Part shown: positions 33,423 through 40,472 of the stretch, in pieces
How positions within the stretch are numbered: position 1 is the first letter of the stretch
Layout of the letters: each line of letters begins with the position of its first letter
From: Solirubrobacterales bacterium
GTDB lineage: Bacteria; Actinomycetota; Thermoleophilia; Solirubrobacterales; Thermoleophilaceae
Reading direction: 5' to 3'
Assembly: GCA_012718975.1 (NCBI GenBank)
Contig: JAAYBF010000040.1
Location: 1 to 53,245, forward strand
DNA: 53,245 nucleotides
Program-made: the position numbers and the translations under genes
The notes under the pieces: generated by a model
The model's database searches: none
Seen by the model: the letters and a program-made list of their open reading frames with translations, nothing else
Told to the model about the DNA's origin: nothing

Positions 33423-34559
33423 CTACCAGGGCAGCACCTGCACCCGACGGCCACGCCGACCGCCCGAACCCACCCAGCGCACGGTCGCGCCGCGCGCGGC
33501 GGCATAGGGCAGCGCGACGCCCCAGAAGCGGCCCGGGCTTCCGTCAAGAGCGCGCCGGGCCGCGGTGGAGCGCTCCCCCTCCGTTCCCTCGATCTGGACG
33601 TGCCTTGCCGCGGCCGGAGCGTGACCGTAGAGCAGCAGGAGCCGGCGCGGCCCACCGATCCGCCGCTGTGCGCGCGTGAAGCCGGGCGTCGCCGGCTGGA
33701 CGCCGCAGAAGCCGCCGACCGCTGCCGACCGGGCCGGCGGCGGATCGATCTCCACCAGCAGGCAGGGCAGCCCCTCCGGCTCGTAGACGTCGTTGCCGAT
33801 CCGCTTCCGGCGTCCCTCGTAGGCGGTCAGGGTCCACCGCCGACCGCCGGGCGCCGCTCCTCGCAGCACCTCGCGACGGCGCTCCGGCCGTCCGAAGCGG
33901 TGCCCGACGTCGAGCCGCCCGCCGATCCGCCCGTCGCCGTCGCGCCAGGCGATCTCCGCGTCGGCTAGCCCGGCGGGGCCCGCCAGCGCCCAGTAGCGCC
34001 GCGGCCCGGCGCCGGCGGTGGGCACCGTCGCGACGACGCGGTGGCGGCCACGCAGCTCCACGCTCCGCGCCCGGCCGGGCGCGGAGCCGAAAAGGATCGC
34101 CTCGCCGCGCGCGACGGCGGCGCGGCGCCGACCGAGCGCCAGCTCGGTGAAGGCGACCGTGCCGCCGCAGTACCCGGCGCTGCGCGGGCCCGCCGGCGAC
34201 GCGCGGCCGAGCAGCGTCAGCTTCAGGCACTCCACTCCGCCCCGGCCGGAGGCGAAGGTGGTCATCCGCCACGGACCGGTACCCGGCAGCTCTCCGCTGG
34301 CGACGATGCGCTCCCGCACGGGGGTGCCGTCGAACCCGCCGCCGATCACCTGGCCAAGCGGCACGAGCCCCGTGGCCGCGGCGGCGGCGGTCGCCGCCGC
34401 GACGAGCCCGACCAGCACGAGCACGAGCGACCGTCCGGCGCTTCGCACCCCCCGCCGGCACTTCCCGACCCGCGCGGCGACGGCGGCGAGCTCCGCCTCG
34501 GTCGGCTCGGCCTCCCGCGCACTCCCGAACAACGCCACGATGTCGCGCTCGCCGCTCAC
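33423..34559 (-). CDS. Single-pass membrane protein paired with an ECF sigma factor
   Basis: A 378-aa protein: about 45 cytosolic residues (GERDIVALFGSAREAEPTEA), one membrane helix (SLVLVLVGLVAAATAAAAATG), and a long exported part rich in beta strands with two related halves (each with a Cys pair, e.g. GVECLKLTLLG...GYCGG and LPCLLVEIDPP...GGFCGV). GTG 34559 overlaps the sigma factor stop as GTGA. Position and topology suggest it is the anti-sigma factor or sensor, but no zinc-binding HxxxCxxC motif is seen, so this is inference from context. Confidence 0.7.
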   Translation of the reverse strand: MSGERDIVALFGSAREAEPTEAELAAVAARVGKCRRGVRSAGRSLVLVLVGLVAAATAAAAATGLVPLGQVIGGGFDGTPVRERIVASGELPGTGPWRMTTFASGRGGVECLKLTLLGRASPAGPRSAGYCGGTVAFTELALGRRRAAVARGEAILFGSAPGRARSVELRGRHRVVATVPTAGAGPRRYWALAGPAGLADAEIAWRDGDGRIGGRLDVGHRFGRPERRREVLRGAAPGGRRWTLTAYEGRRKRIGNDVYEPEGLPCLLVEIDPPPARSAAVGGFCGVQPATPGFTRAQRRIGGPRRLLLLYGHAPAAARHVQIEGTEGERSTAARRALDGSPGRFWGVALPYAAARGATVRWVGSGGRRGRRVQVLPW

Positions 34560-35137
34560 CGCGCCTCCCCCGTAGGCGCGGGAGCTAGATCGGCCAGCTC
34601 GCCGTCGCCGCGCAATGCGGCCCGGCCGCGTGAGAGCAGCGAGTGCGCCGTCCCGACACGGCAGCCGAGCGCCTCCGCGACCGCTGTGTCGGGCAGGTCG
34701 TGGACGTAGCGCAGTGCGAGCGCCAACCGCTGGCGGGCCGGCAGCCTGGCGAGCGCCCGCGCGAGGGCCTCGCGGGCATCGATGCGCTCGGCGTGCCGCT
34801 CGATGTCGGCGGCGACCGGCTCGTCGGCGGGCCGCAGCCGCGCCAGCGGGATCTCGGCGAGGCGCCGTGCGCGCTCGCGCCGGATCGCGCGCACCGCGTG
34901 CCTGACGGTGATGCGGTGGACCCAGGCGTCGAACGCCGCGGGGTCGCGCAGCCGGTGGACCGACCCGACCGCGTCGATCGCGACCTCCTGGGCCACGTCG
35001 GCCGCGGCGTCGCGGCTGCCGACGACCGCGACCGCCGTCTTCAGCGCAAGCCGCAGAGCGCGCTCCGCCAGCGCGTCGAGATCCTCCCTGCCGGGCGTCG
35101 CGCCGCGCATCTCCGCCTGTGAGCTTCCGCCGACCAT
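34556..35137 (-). CDS. ECF-type RNA polymerase sigma factor
   Basis: A 193-aa sigma-70 family protein with region 2 (LALKTAVAVVGSRDAAADVAQEVAIDA, AFDAWVHRITVRHAVRAIRRE) and region 4 (LARLPARQRLALALRYVHDLPDTAVAEALGCRVGTAHSLLSRGRAALR). No C-terminal extension. ATG 35137 was chosen because GGAGGGGAG lies just before it; an in-frame ATG at 35182 lacks this. It is translationally coupled to a membrane protein that may regulate it. Targets unknown. Confidence 0.9.
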   Translation of the reverse strand: MVGGSSQAEMRGATPGREDLDALAERALRLALKTAVAVVGSRDAAADVAQEVAIDAVGSVHRLRDPAAFDAWVHRITVRHAVRAIRRERARRLAEIPLARLRPADEPVAADIERHAERIDAREALARALARLPARQRLALALRYVHDLPDTAVAEALGCRVGTAHSLLSRGRAALRGDGELADLAPAPTGEAR

Positions 35138-35245
35138 GCTCTCCCCTCCTAGTGGCGCGCTGCTGTGTGGAACCTTGCACACGCGCGTGGTCGGCTGTTA
35201 CATGCCAACCACATATGCTGTGTCGTTTCGGGTAGTTTGGCGAAC

Positions 35246-35728
35246 ATGCAGGTGACCACCTGGACCGATGAGCGGATCGACGATCTCGCCGGCCACGTCT
35301 ACGGCCGGCTGCACACCATGGACGGCAGACTCGACCAGATGGACCGGAAGATCGATCTCCTCGTGCGCGACACAGCGGCGATCCGCATCGACGTCGGCGC
35401 AGTCGCCGCGGACCTCGCCGCGCTCAAGGTCGTGGTCGCCGGGCAGTTCGTCCACGTAGCCCAGCGGTTCGAGCAGGTCGACCAGCGATTCGAGCAGGTC
35501 GACCGGCGGTTCGAGCAGGTCGACCGGCGGTTCGAGCAGGTCGACCGGCGGTTCGAGCAGGTGGACCAGCGATTCGACAAGGTCGACCACCGCTTCGACC
35601 GCATCGACGCGCGCCTGGACGGAATCGCGGAGATGGTCGCGGGCCTCGCCATGACGCTGACACGCGGCGCGTTCGCGTTCGGGACCGCGATCCTCGCCGT
35701 CCTGATCGCCTTCGTCCTCGGCGCCTGA
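35246..35728 (+). CDS. Heptad-repeat coiled-coil protein with C-terminal membrane anchor
   Basis: A 160-aa protein with three parts: an N-terminal helical region (DERIDDLAGHVYGRLHTMDGRL), a perfect heptad coiled coil from about residue 73 to 128 with repeats of (Q/R)RFEQVD drifting to RFDKVD and RFDRID, and a C-terminal membrane helix (GAFAFGTAILAVLIAFVLGA) with almost nothing after it. The layout is that of a tail-anchored coiled coil facing the cytosol. Function unknown; similar DUF-type coiled coils are common near toxins or membranes. ATG 35246 follows TAGTTT (35233-35238) by 7 nt. Proximity to Get3-like ATPases in this genome is notable but they are 28 kb away. Confidence 0.8.
   Translation: MQVTTWTDERIDDLAGHVYGRLHTMDGRLDQMDRKIDLLVRDTAAIRIDVGAVAADLAALKVVVAGQFVHVAQRFEQVDQRFEQVDRRFEQVDRRFEQVDRRFEQVDQRFDKVDHRFDRIDARLDGIAEMVAGLAMTLTRGAFAFGTAILAVLIAFVLGA
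35462..35608 (+). repeat. Seven tandem 21-bp coding repeats
   Basis: Seven 21-bp units, each coding one heptad, start at 35462. The first five are nearly identical (CGGTTCGAGCAGGTCGAC core), the last two have drifted. Slippage could change copy number in steps of one heptad, lengthening or shortening the coiled coil without frameshift. Confidence 0.85.
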
Positions 35729-35741
35729 GAACAGCGCCGGG

Positions 35742-36812
35742 CTAGGTTCGCGCCAGGGCGGCGACGGAGCGGTTGCGGCCGCCGTCCTTGGCGGCGTAGA
35801 GGGCGCGGTCGGCGGTCTCCAGCAGCGCGGACGGCGTGGTCCCGTCGCGCGGGAAGGCGACGGCGCCGAAGCTGGCGGTGAGCGGCAGCGGCTCGTCGGC
35901 GAAGGCCGTCTCGACGGCGCGGCGGGCACGCTCGGCGAGCGCGAGCGCCTGCTCTATCTCCGCGTCCGGCAGCACGAAGACGAACTCCTCGCCGCCGAGA
36001 CGGGCGACCGTGTCGCCTCGGCGGCCGACCCCGGCGAGCAGCTCGGCGACCCGCAGCAGCACGGCGTCGCCGGCGGGATGACCGAGCCGGTCGTTGACCT
36101 CCTTGAAGCGGTCGACGTCGCCGAGCACGAGCGCCACCGGACGCTCGCCGCGGGTCGCGCGCGTCAGCTCGGCCTCCAGCCGCTCCTCGAAGCCGCGGCG
36201 GTTGAGCAGACCCGTCAGCACGTCGCGGCGAGCGGTCTCGGCGAGCTGGTCGAGCAGGTCGTGCAGGCGGGTCTGCAGGCGGCGGATCAGCCAGCCCACG
36301 CCGGCGAGCATCGTCACGACGATCAGCCAGCGCGTCGGCGCGATCGAGCCGGCGTCGACCAGGCGCAGCGCAGCGGCGTATGCCGCCGCTACCAGCACCA
36401 GCTCCGCGACCAGCACCCGCCAGGGGAAGTAGTAGGCCGCGAAGACCACCGGCCAGACGTAGTAGACCTCGTTGAGCGCGGCCGCGCCGCCGTCGCGCTC
36501 ACCGTTGATGTAGATGCCGAAGGTGATCATCGCCGTGCCGAGCGCGATCCCCACGTAGAGCGACTGGAACGGGAGGCTGTCGCGGCCGAGCCAGTAGACG
36601 GCCGCGATCACCGCGCTCCCGAGCGCCACCGCCCACGACCCCGCCACGTCCACCTCGGCGGAGCGCGGTGCCGCTAGCGCCACCAGCGTCAGCAGCGCCC
36701 CACCGGCGAACAGCGCCGCCGCCAAGGCCATCGCCTGCCGGCGGGTCTGCACGGTGTCGGCGACGCCCACCTTGCCGTTATCGGCAGCGGAGCGGCGCGC
36801 TGTAGCCGCCAT
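35742..36812 (-). CDS. Membrane-bound diguanylate cyclase (GGDEF)
   Basis: A 356-aa protein with about six N-terminal membrane segments (e.g. AMALAAALFAGGALLTLVAL) and a C-terminal GGDEF domain: RRDVLTGLLNRRGFEERL, LVLGDVDRFKEVND and RLGGEEFVFVL. The RxxD inhibitory site (RRGD) is present five residues before GGEEF, so it should make cyclic di-GMP with product feedback. ATG 36812 begins only 11 nt after the U-tract of a strong terminator, so either transcription is attenuated or the true start is further in (GTG 36770 is possible). Confidence 0.85.
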   Translation of the reverse strand: MAATARRSAADNGKVGVADTVQTRRQAMALAAALFAGGALLTLVALAAPRSAEVDVAGSWAVALGSAVIAAVYWLGRDSLPFQSLYVGIALGTAMITFGIYINGERDGGAAALNEVYYVWPVVFAAYYFPWRVLVAELVLVAAAYAAALRLVDAGSIAPTRWLIVVTMLAGVGWLIRRLQTRLHDLLDQLAETARRDVLTGLLNRRGFEERLEAELTRATRGERPVALVLGDVDRFKEVNDRLGHPAGDAVLLRVAELLAGVGRRGDTVARLGGEEFVFVLPDAEIEQALALAERARRAVETAFADEPLPLTASFGAVAFPRDGTTPSALLETADRALYAAKDGGRNRSVAALART

Positions 36813-36822
36813 GCGTCAGGGC

Positions 36823-36865
36823 AAGAAAAAGCCCCCCGGCCAAATTGGAGGGAAGGCCGGGGGGC
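36823..36865 (-). terminator. Strong intrinsic terminator just before the GGDEF gene
   Basis: On the minus strand GCCCCCCGGCC pairs with GGCCGGGGGGC (11 bp; 36865-36855 with 36841-36831) followed by TTTTTCTT (36830-36823). It is a textbook rho-independent terminator pointing into the GGDEF gene. A TATGAT hexamer at 36894-36889 could start a short RNA of about 60 nt ending here. It may also stop read-through from the SGNH hydrolase gene. Confidence 0.8.
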
Positions 36866-36922
36866 GGGCTCACAGAGTGAGCACGGCCATCATACACAAG
36901 ATTACGCCAGAATGCATCAGGC

Positions 36923-36977
36923 TCTCGAACACGCTCAGGCTGTAGATCGGACACGGCTGGGCTGCGAGCGTTCGAGA
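36923..36977. promoter_or_regulatory. Inverted repeat in front of the XRE regulator
   Basis: TCTCGAAC-AC-GCTC (36923-36936) is matched by GAGCGTTCGAGA (36966-36977) with a 2-nt bulge. The right arm ends 2 nt before the XRE start codon, so binding would block its translation start or promoter. Autoregulation is plausible. Confidence 0.5.
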
Positions 36978-36979
36978 CG

Positions 36980-37207
36980 ATGGCCGCCCGATCCCCCTTC
37001 CTGACGGATCTGGGCCTCGCCATCCGCCACCGGCGCGAGGATCAGCGCCTCTCCCAGGAGGAGCTCGGACTGCAGACGGGCATCCACCGCAACTACATCG
37101 GTGGCATCGAGCGGGGCGAGCGCAACCCGTCGATCGCGAAGATCGACGTGCTCGCCCAAGCGCTCGACATCAGGCCGTCCGAGCTGCTCGCGCGCGCCGG
37201 CCACTGA
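36980..37207 (+). CDS. Small XRE-family helix-turn-helix regulator
   Basis: A 75-aa Cro/C1-type protein that is essentially only the DNA-binding domain: LGLAIRHRREDQRLSQEELGLQTGIHRNYIGGIERGERNP, then IDVLAQALDIRPSELL. It has no partner toxin gene beside it. The surrounding 36.8-37.2 kb is less GC-rich than average, which could mark transferred DNA. An inverted repeat directly upstream may be its own operator. Confidence 0.88.
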   Translation: MAARSPFLTDLGLAIRHRREDQRLSQEELGLQTGIHRNYIGGIERGERNPSIAKIDVLAQALDIRPSELLARAGH

Positions 37208-37256
37208 GCCGCCGGCCCCGCGCCACGCGGAGCCGGCGACCGTCAGCGGCGTCGGA

Positions 37257-38480
37257 TCAGGGAACCAGCGTCATGTTCGGCTCGCCTTGGGCGTTGAGCC
37301 CGTTGCTCGCCCGCACGCAATCGCCGCCCACCGGCGCGCCGCCGTTGTAGGCGAGTCGCAGGCAGGCCCGCATCGCGAGCTGGCCCCAGTAGCTGGCGTG
37401 CATGCTCTCCTGGAGCTGATACGGCCCGAACACCGTCGTGACGGTTCGGACCTGGGCGACCCACTCGGTGTTGTCGACCGCGCCCGGGCTCGTCCAGTTG
37501 GCGATCCCCTCCTCCTCGAGCAGGCCGACGGTGTTCTCGCACAGCCGGCGGCCGTTGAGCGCCGTCTGCATGTCGACCACCGCGGTGTTGGTGAGTCCGG
37601 TCTGCGCGATCGCGTTGCGCATGGTGTTGTTGAGCGCGTTGACGACCGTGTCGTTGGCCCAGTTCGCATCGGCGTTCCAGGTACCGCAGCCGCCGACGCT
37701 CTGCCGCGTCCAGCCGGTCTCCGGGTAGCGGATCTGGTTGCCACGCGGTAGCGGCGACCAGTAGGTCTGGCCGAGGATCTCGTACTGGCTCGAGCTGTAG
37801 CCGGCGTTGGTCATCGCCTGGGCGACGCGCAGCAGCGCGTCCTTGACCTCGGCGGTCCGCGCGGCCTGGGCGGACGGCGTGAACTTCGAGACCATGTCGG
37901 AATCGTCGTGGCAGTAGTTCTTCCACCACGACGGCGACGTCAGCCAGTTGGTGACACAGCGCTGGACGATGTCGGCGAAGCCGTAGTTGTTGGCCCCGAT
38001 CATCACCACGACCGCCTTGACGTTGTGGGTCGCGGCGAACTCCTGCAGCGCGAGCGCCTGACCCTTGCGGCCCGAGCTGTCGCTGTAGAAGTCGATGCCC
38101 GGCTTGAAGTCCTGGCCCGAGCCGGTGCCGGACGTGTAGGTGCGCGCCCCCGAGCACGCCAGGTTGGCGCTCGCGACGCCGCCGCCGATGTGGGCCTGGG
38201 CGCTCTGCGAGCGGTGACAGCCCGGGATCGACTCGGCGCCCGGCACGTCGTGGTAGGCCGTCGACCCGAGCGCGTCGACGTTCGACGACGATCCGTTGGT
38301 GTTGCCGGCCCAGCGGCCCGCCTCGCCCGAGATGGCCGAGTCGCCCAGCGTGACCACCGTCGGCGTCCCGACGCCCGGCCCGTCGCCCTGCGCCGCCGCG
38401 GGCGCCGCGACGGCGAGCGCGGCCGCCGCCATGCACGCGATCCGCACGCGGCGTGCGCGTACGGCTGTCTCCCTCTTCAT
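37257..38480 (-). CDS. Secreted SGNH/GDSL hydrolase
   Basis: A 407-aa exported esterase-like enzyme. The signal peptide is MKRETAVRARRVRIACMAAA with cleavage near AAPAAAQ. Block I reads TLGDSAISGEAGRW (nucleophile Ser), block III MIGANNYGF, and the terminal block ESMHASYWGQ carries the His; the acid three residues before it is Glu rather than the usual Asp. Six or more Cys suggest disulfides outside the cell. GGAGGGG precedes the ATG. Substrate unknown (lipid or acetylated polysaccharide). Confidence 0.88.
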   Translation of the reverse strand: MKRETAVRARRVRIACMAAAALAVAAPAAAQGDGPGVGTPTVVTLGDSAISGEAGRWAGNTNGSSSNVDALGSTAYHDVPGAESIPGCHRSQSAQAHIGGGVASANLACSGARTYTSGTGSGQDFKPGIDFYSDSSGRKGQALALQEFAATHNVKAVVVMIGANNYGFADIVQRCVTNWLTSPSWWKNYCHDDSDMVSKFTPSAQAARTAEVKDALLRVAQAMTNAGYSSSQYEILGQTYWSPLPRGNQIRYPETGWTRQSVGGCGTWNADANWANDTVVNALNNTMRNAIAQTGLTNTAVVDMQTALNGRRLCENTVGLLEEEGIANWTSPGAVDNTEWVAQVRTVTTVFGPYQLQESMHASYWGQLAMRACLRLAYNGGAPVGGDCVRASNGLNAQGEPNMTLVP

Positions 38481-38560
38481 GCGATACCCCTCCTAGTTTT
38501 CCCCTGCCGCCGGACCCTCCGGCGCGAGGCGAGTATCGCAACGTCCGTGAACGCGGCTGT

Positions 38561-38809
38561 CTAGCGCTCCTGGTCAGCGAGCCACGCGGTGCGCTCGGGC
38601 TCGTCGCCGACGTTGACGGTCATCCGGTAGACGCGCACCTTCTCGGTGACCTGCTGGGACAGCACGCCGATGCGGATCGCGTCGACGCCGCCCATCCCCT
38701 CGTCGCCGCGGACGAAGGCCTCGAGCGCCCGGATCGCGCGCAGCGCATCGATCCGCGCCTCGCGCCGGAGCTCGTCTATCGCCTCCTGCTCGGGAACCCG
38801 CCCCTCCAT
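38561..38809 (-). CDS. Small hypothetical protein, 82 aa
   Basis: Not recognised. An acidic, helical N-terminus (EQEAIDELRREARIDALRAIRALEAF) is followed by a beta-rich end (VTEKVRVYRMTVNVGD). No signal peptide. The ATG follows TATAAG by 9 nt, so it may be leaderless; alternatively the structured region 38815-38940 is its leader. Confidence 0.6.
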   Translation of the reverse strand: MEGRVPEQEAIDELRREARIDALRAIRALEAFVRGDEGMGGVDAIRIGVLSQQVTEKVRVYRMTVNVGDEPERTAWLADQER

Positions 38810-38814
38810 GCCAG

Positions 38815-38940
38815 CAGACTTATAAGCCCTGCCGGCCCGCTTGTCCAGCCTGAGCGTGTTGCCGGCGGCCGCCCGGAGGCGCCCGCAGCGGGTTGGCCTG
38901 CCTTCGGGCGCAGGCTGGGACGTCCCGGACGGAGAGCCCG
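38815..38940 (-). other. Structured intergenic region, possible RNA leader or 3' element
   Basis: Between two minus-strand genes. On that strand GTCCCAGCCTG pairs with CAGGCTGGAC (10 bp with one bulge) and encloses the hairpin GCCTGC/GCAGGC and a GC-rich hairpin CCCGC-TGC-GGGC. It matches no riboswitch class I know. It may be a dispersed repeat, a terminator of the upstream small membrane protein gene, or an attenuator. Confidence 0.4.
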
Positions 38941-38941
38941 G

Positions 38942-39199
38942 CTAGCTGCTTCGCGGCCGCTGGTCCGGCCAGTGGCCGTGCTCGTCGAAGTAGCGCCGCG
39001 CGCGCTCCTCGCGGTCGCGATCGCGGTCGCCGTCGACGCCCATCCGGTGCAGCAGGTTGAGCAGCAGGACCGCGATCCCCGCGCCGGTGAACAGCGACCA
39101 GGCGTGGAAGCCGTCGTCCCACGGATTGACGATCAGCAGCACGATTCCAGCGGCGAAGAGGGCAACCGGGATGCCGTAGCGGATGGCGTTCAGCCACAT
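38942..39199 (-). CDS. Small two-helix membrane protein, 85 aa
   Basis: Two membrane helices (IPVALFAAGIVLLIV and HAWSLFTGAGIAVLLLNLL) with a charged C-terminal tail (GDRDRDREERARRYFDEHGHWP). It resembles a common actinobacterial family of unknown function. ATG 39199 lies 7 nt after TAGTCT (39212-39207), whose TAG is the stop codon of the preceding DUF3817 gene. Confidence 0.75.
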   Translation of the reverse strand: MWLNAIRYGIPVALFAAGIVLLIVNPWDDGFHAWSLFTGAGIAVLLLNLLHRMGVDGDRDRDREERARRYFDEHGHWPDQRPRSS

Positions 39200-39209
39200 G
39201 CCACTGAGA

Positions 39210-39551
39210 CTACTCCGAGCCCGCCGCGTCCGGCCCGCGCACGCGGCGCCGCAGCACGACCTCGCCGACCAGCGAGCCGATCGGCCCGCCGGTTACCAGC
39301 ACCAGCGCCGGAAACCACCACCCCCACTGACCGTCGACGGCGCCGCGGCCCGTCAGCCCGAGCAGCAGCAGATAGCCGACGCCGTGGATCGGGCCGAGGA
39401 CGCTGACGGCAGCGTCGCTGCGGTCGACGACGGCGAAGTAGAGCAGCACGACCAGCAGCACGGCGTCGAGGATGCCGACCACCAGGACGGCGTTGAGCAG
39501 CCGGCGGTCCGGGGCGCGGGTGTCGGTGGTCGCGGTCACGGCCGGGATCAT
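39210..39551 (-). CDS. DUF3817 family membrane protein
   Basis: A 113-aa protein with three membrane helices and the DUF3817 patterns ILDAVLLVVLLYFAVV, LGPIHGVGYLLLL and GGPIGSLVGEVVL. DUF3817 proteins are widespread in actinobacteria; the function is unknown (the MdpB/YdzA-like name has been used). It sits directly before the ArsR end of the hydrogenase-like operon, but 23 bp of spacing makes co-transcription uncertain. Confidence 0.82.
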   Translation of the reverse strand: MIPAVTATTDTRAPDRRLLNAVLVVGILDAVLLVVLLYFAVVDRSDAAVSVLGPIHGVGYLLLLGLTGRGAVDGQWGWWFPALVLVTGGPIGSLVGEVVLRRRVRGPDAAGSE

Positions 39552-39574
39552 GCCGGACCGGCCGCGCCGGGCGG

Positions 39575-39940
39575 CTAGCGGCGGTCCAGCTCGGCGAGCA
39601 GGTCGCGCGACTCGGCGAGGTTGGAGCCGATGATCTCCCGCGCCACCTCGAGCAGCTGGAAGGTGCGCGGGTCGCGGACCCGGTAGTAGACGTTGGTCGA
39701 CTCGCGCCGGCTCTCCAGGACACCGTTGCGACGCAGGACGCCGAGGTGCTGGGAGGTGCCGCTGGAGTCGAGCGCCAGCTCGTGCTGGAGGTCGCCGACG
39801 GTCCGCTCGCCGTCGCGGAGCAGCTCCAGTATCCGCACCCGGACCGGGTGGCCGAGGATCCGGAACAGCTCCGCCTTGACCTCGTAGACGGGGTGGCCCT
39901 GGACGCGGCGGGGCTCGGTCGCCGTCGCGCGCCTGCTCAC
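39575..39940 (-). CDS. ArsR-family regulator of the hydrogenase-like operon
   Basis: A 121-aa winged-helix repressor. KAELFRILGHPVRVRILELLRDGERTVGDLQHEL and SGTSQHLGVLRRNGVLESRR form the DNA-binding domain. It has no Cys at all, so it cannot sense metals in the classical ArsR way. GTG 39940 overlaps the hyfI-like stop as GTGA, making it the last gene of the operon. The same pairing of a Cys-poor ArsR with formate-hydrogenlyase-like genes is known to me from M. tuberculosis (Rv0081 with Rv0082-Rv0087), where the ArsR is first. The palindrome at 46854-46871 is its most likely site. Confidence 0.88.
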   Translation of the reverse strand: MSRRATATEPRRVQGHPVYEVKAELFRILGHPVRVRILELLRDGERTVGDLQHELALDSSGTSQHLGVLRRNGVLESRRESTNVYYRVRDPRTFQLLEVAREIIGSNLAESRDLLAELDRR

Positions 39941-40470
39941 CCGTCGCCCCCGTCCGGACGACCCGCCCCGCGACGGTCCGTTGCGCTGCTCATCGCCGCC
40001 GAGTATGCCCCACCGGGCGGCGCGGCGAGCAGGTCCAGCAGCGCGGCGGCGATCCGCTCCGGTGGCGGCGGGCAGCCGGGGATCCACATGTCGACCGCCA
40101 CGATCCGCTCGAGCGGTCCGGCCAGCTGGGCCGCGTCGGCGAGTGGGCAGGCCCCGTTCGCGCAGTCGCCGAGCGCGACGACCCGGCGCGGCTCGGGCAT
40201 CGCGCGGTAGGCGTCGAGCAGCGGGCCGGCCATCGCGACAGTGATCGCCCCGGTGACCAGGAGGACGTCGGCGTGCCGCGGCGAGGCAACGACCGTGAGA
40301 CCGTGGCGCTCGAGGTCGTAGTGGGGGCCGGCGGTCGCAGCCAGCTCGTGCTCGCAAGCGTTGCAGGAGCCGGCGTCGACGTGGCGCAGCGCGAGCGAGT
40401 GGCGTCGGCTCGGCGCCGGTGGCGCGACCGTGCGGCGGATCCGGCGCAGATGGCGCAGCAGCACGTACAC
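39937..40470 (-). CDS. Hydrogenase small-subunit-like protein (HyfI/HycG/NuoB family)
   Basis: A 177-aa iron-sulfur subunit. The proximal [4Fe-4S] ligands are recognisable as Cys36 and Cys39 (GSCNACEHE), Cys103 (LGDCANGACP) and Cys133 (PGCPPPPE). The SCNAC spacing is that of HycG/HyfI rather than the CC pair of true NuoB. It would pass electrons between the large subunit and a donor. GTG 40470 is 2 nt after the large-subunit stop. The C-terminal 25 residues are disordered. Confidence 0.85.
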   Translation of the reverse strand: MYVLLRHLRRIRRTVAPPAPSRRHSLALRHVDAGSCNACEHELAATAGPHYDLERHGLTVVASPRHADVLLVTGAITVAMAGPLLDAYRAMPEPRRVVALGDCANGACPLADAAQLAGPLERIVAVDMWIPGCPPPPERIAAALLDLLAAPPGGAYSAAMSSATDRRGAGRPDGGDG

Positions 40471-40472
40471 AG

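Noticed and set aside
36754-36945. A 63-codon plus-strand ORF over the terminator region
   Set aside because: It is simply the translation of the terminator stem and flanks, lacks a ribosome site, and has no recognisable domain.
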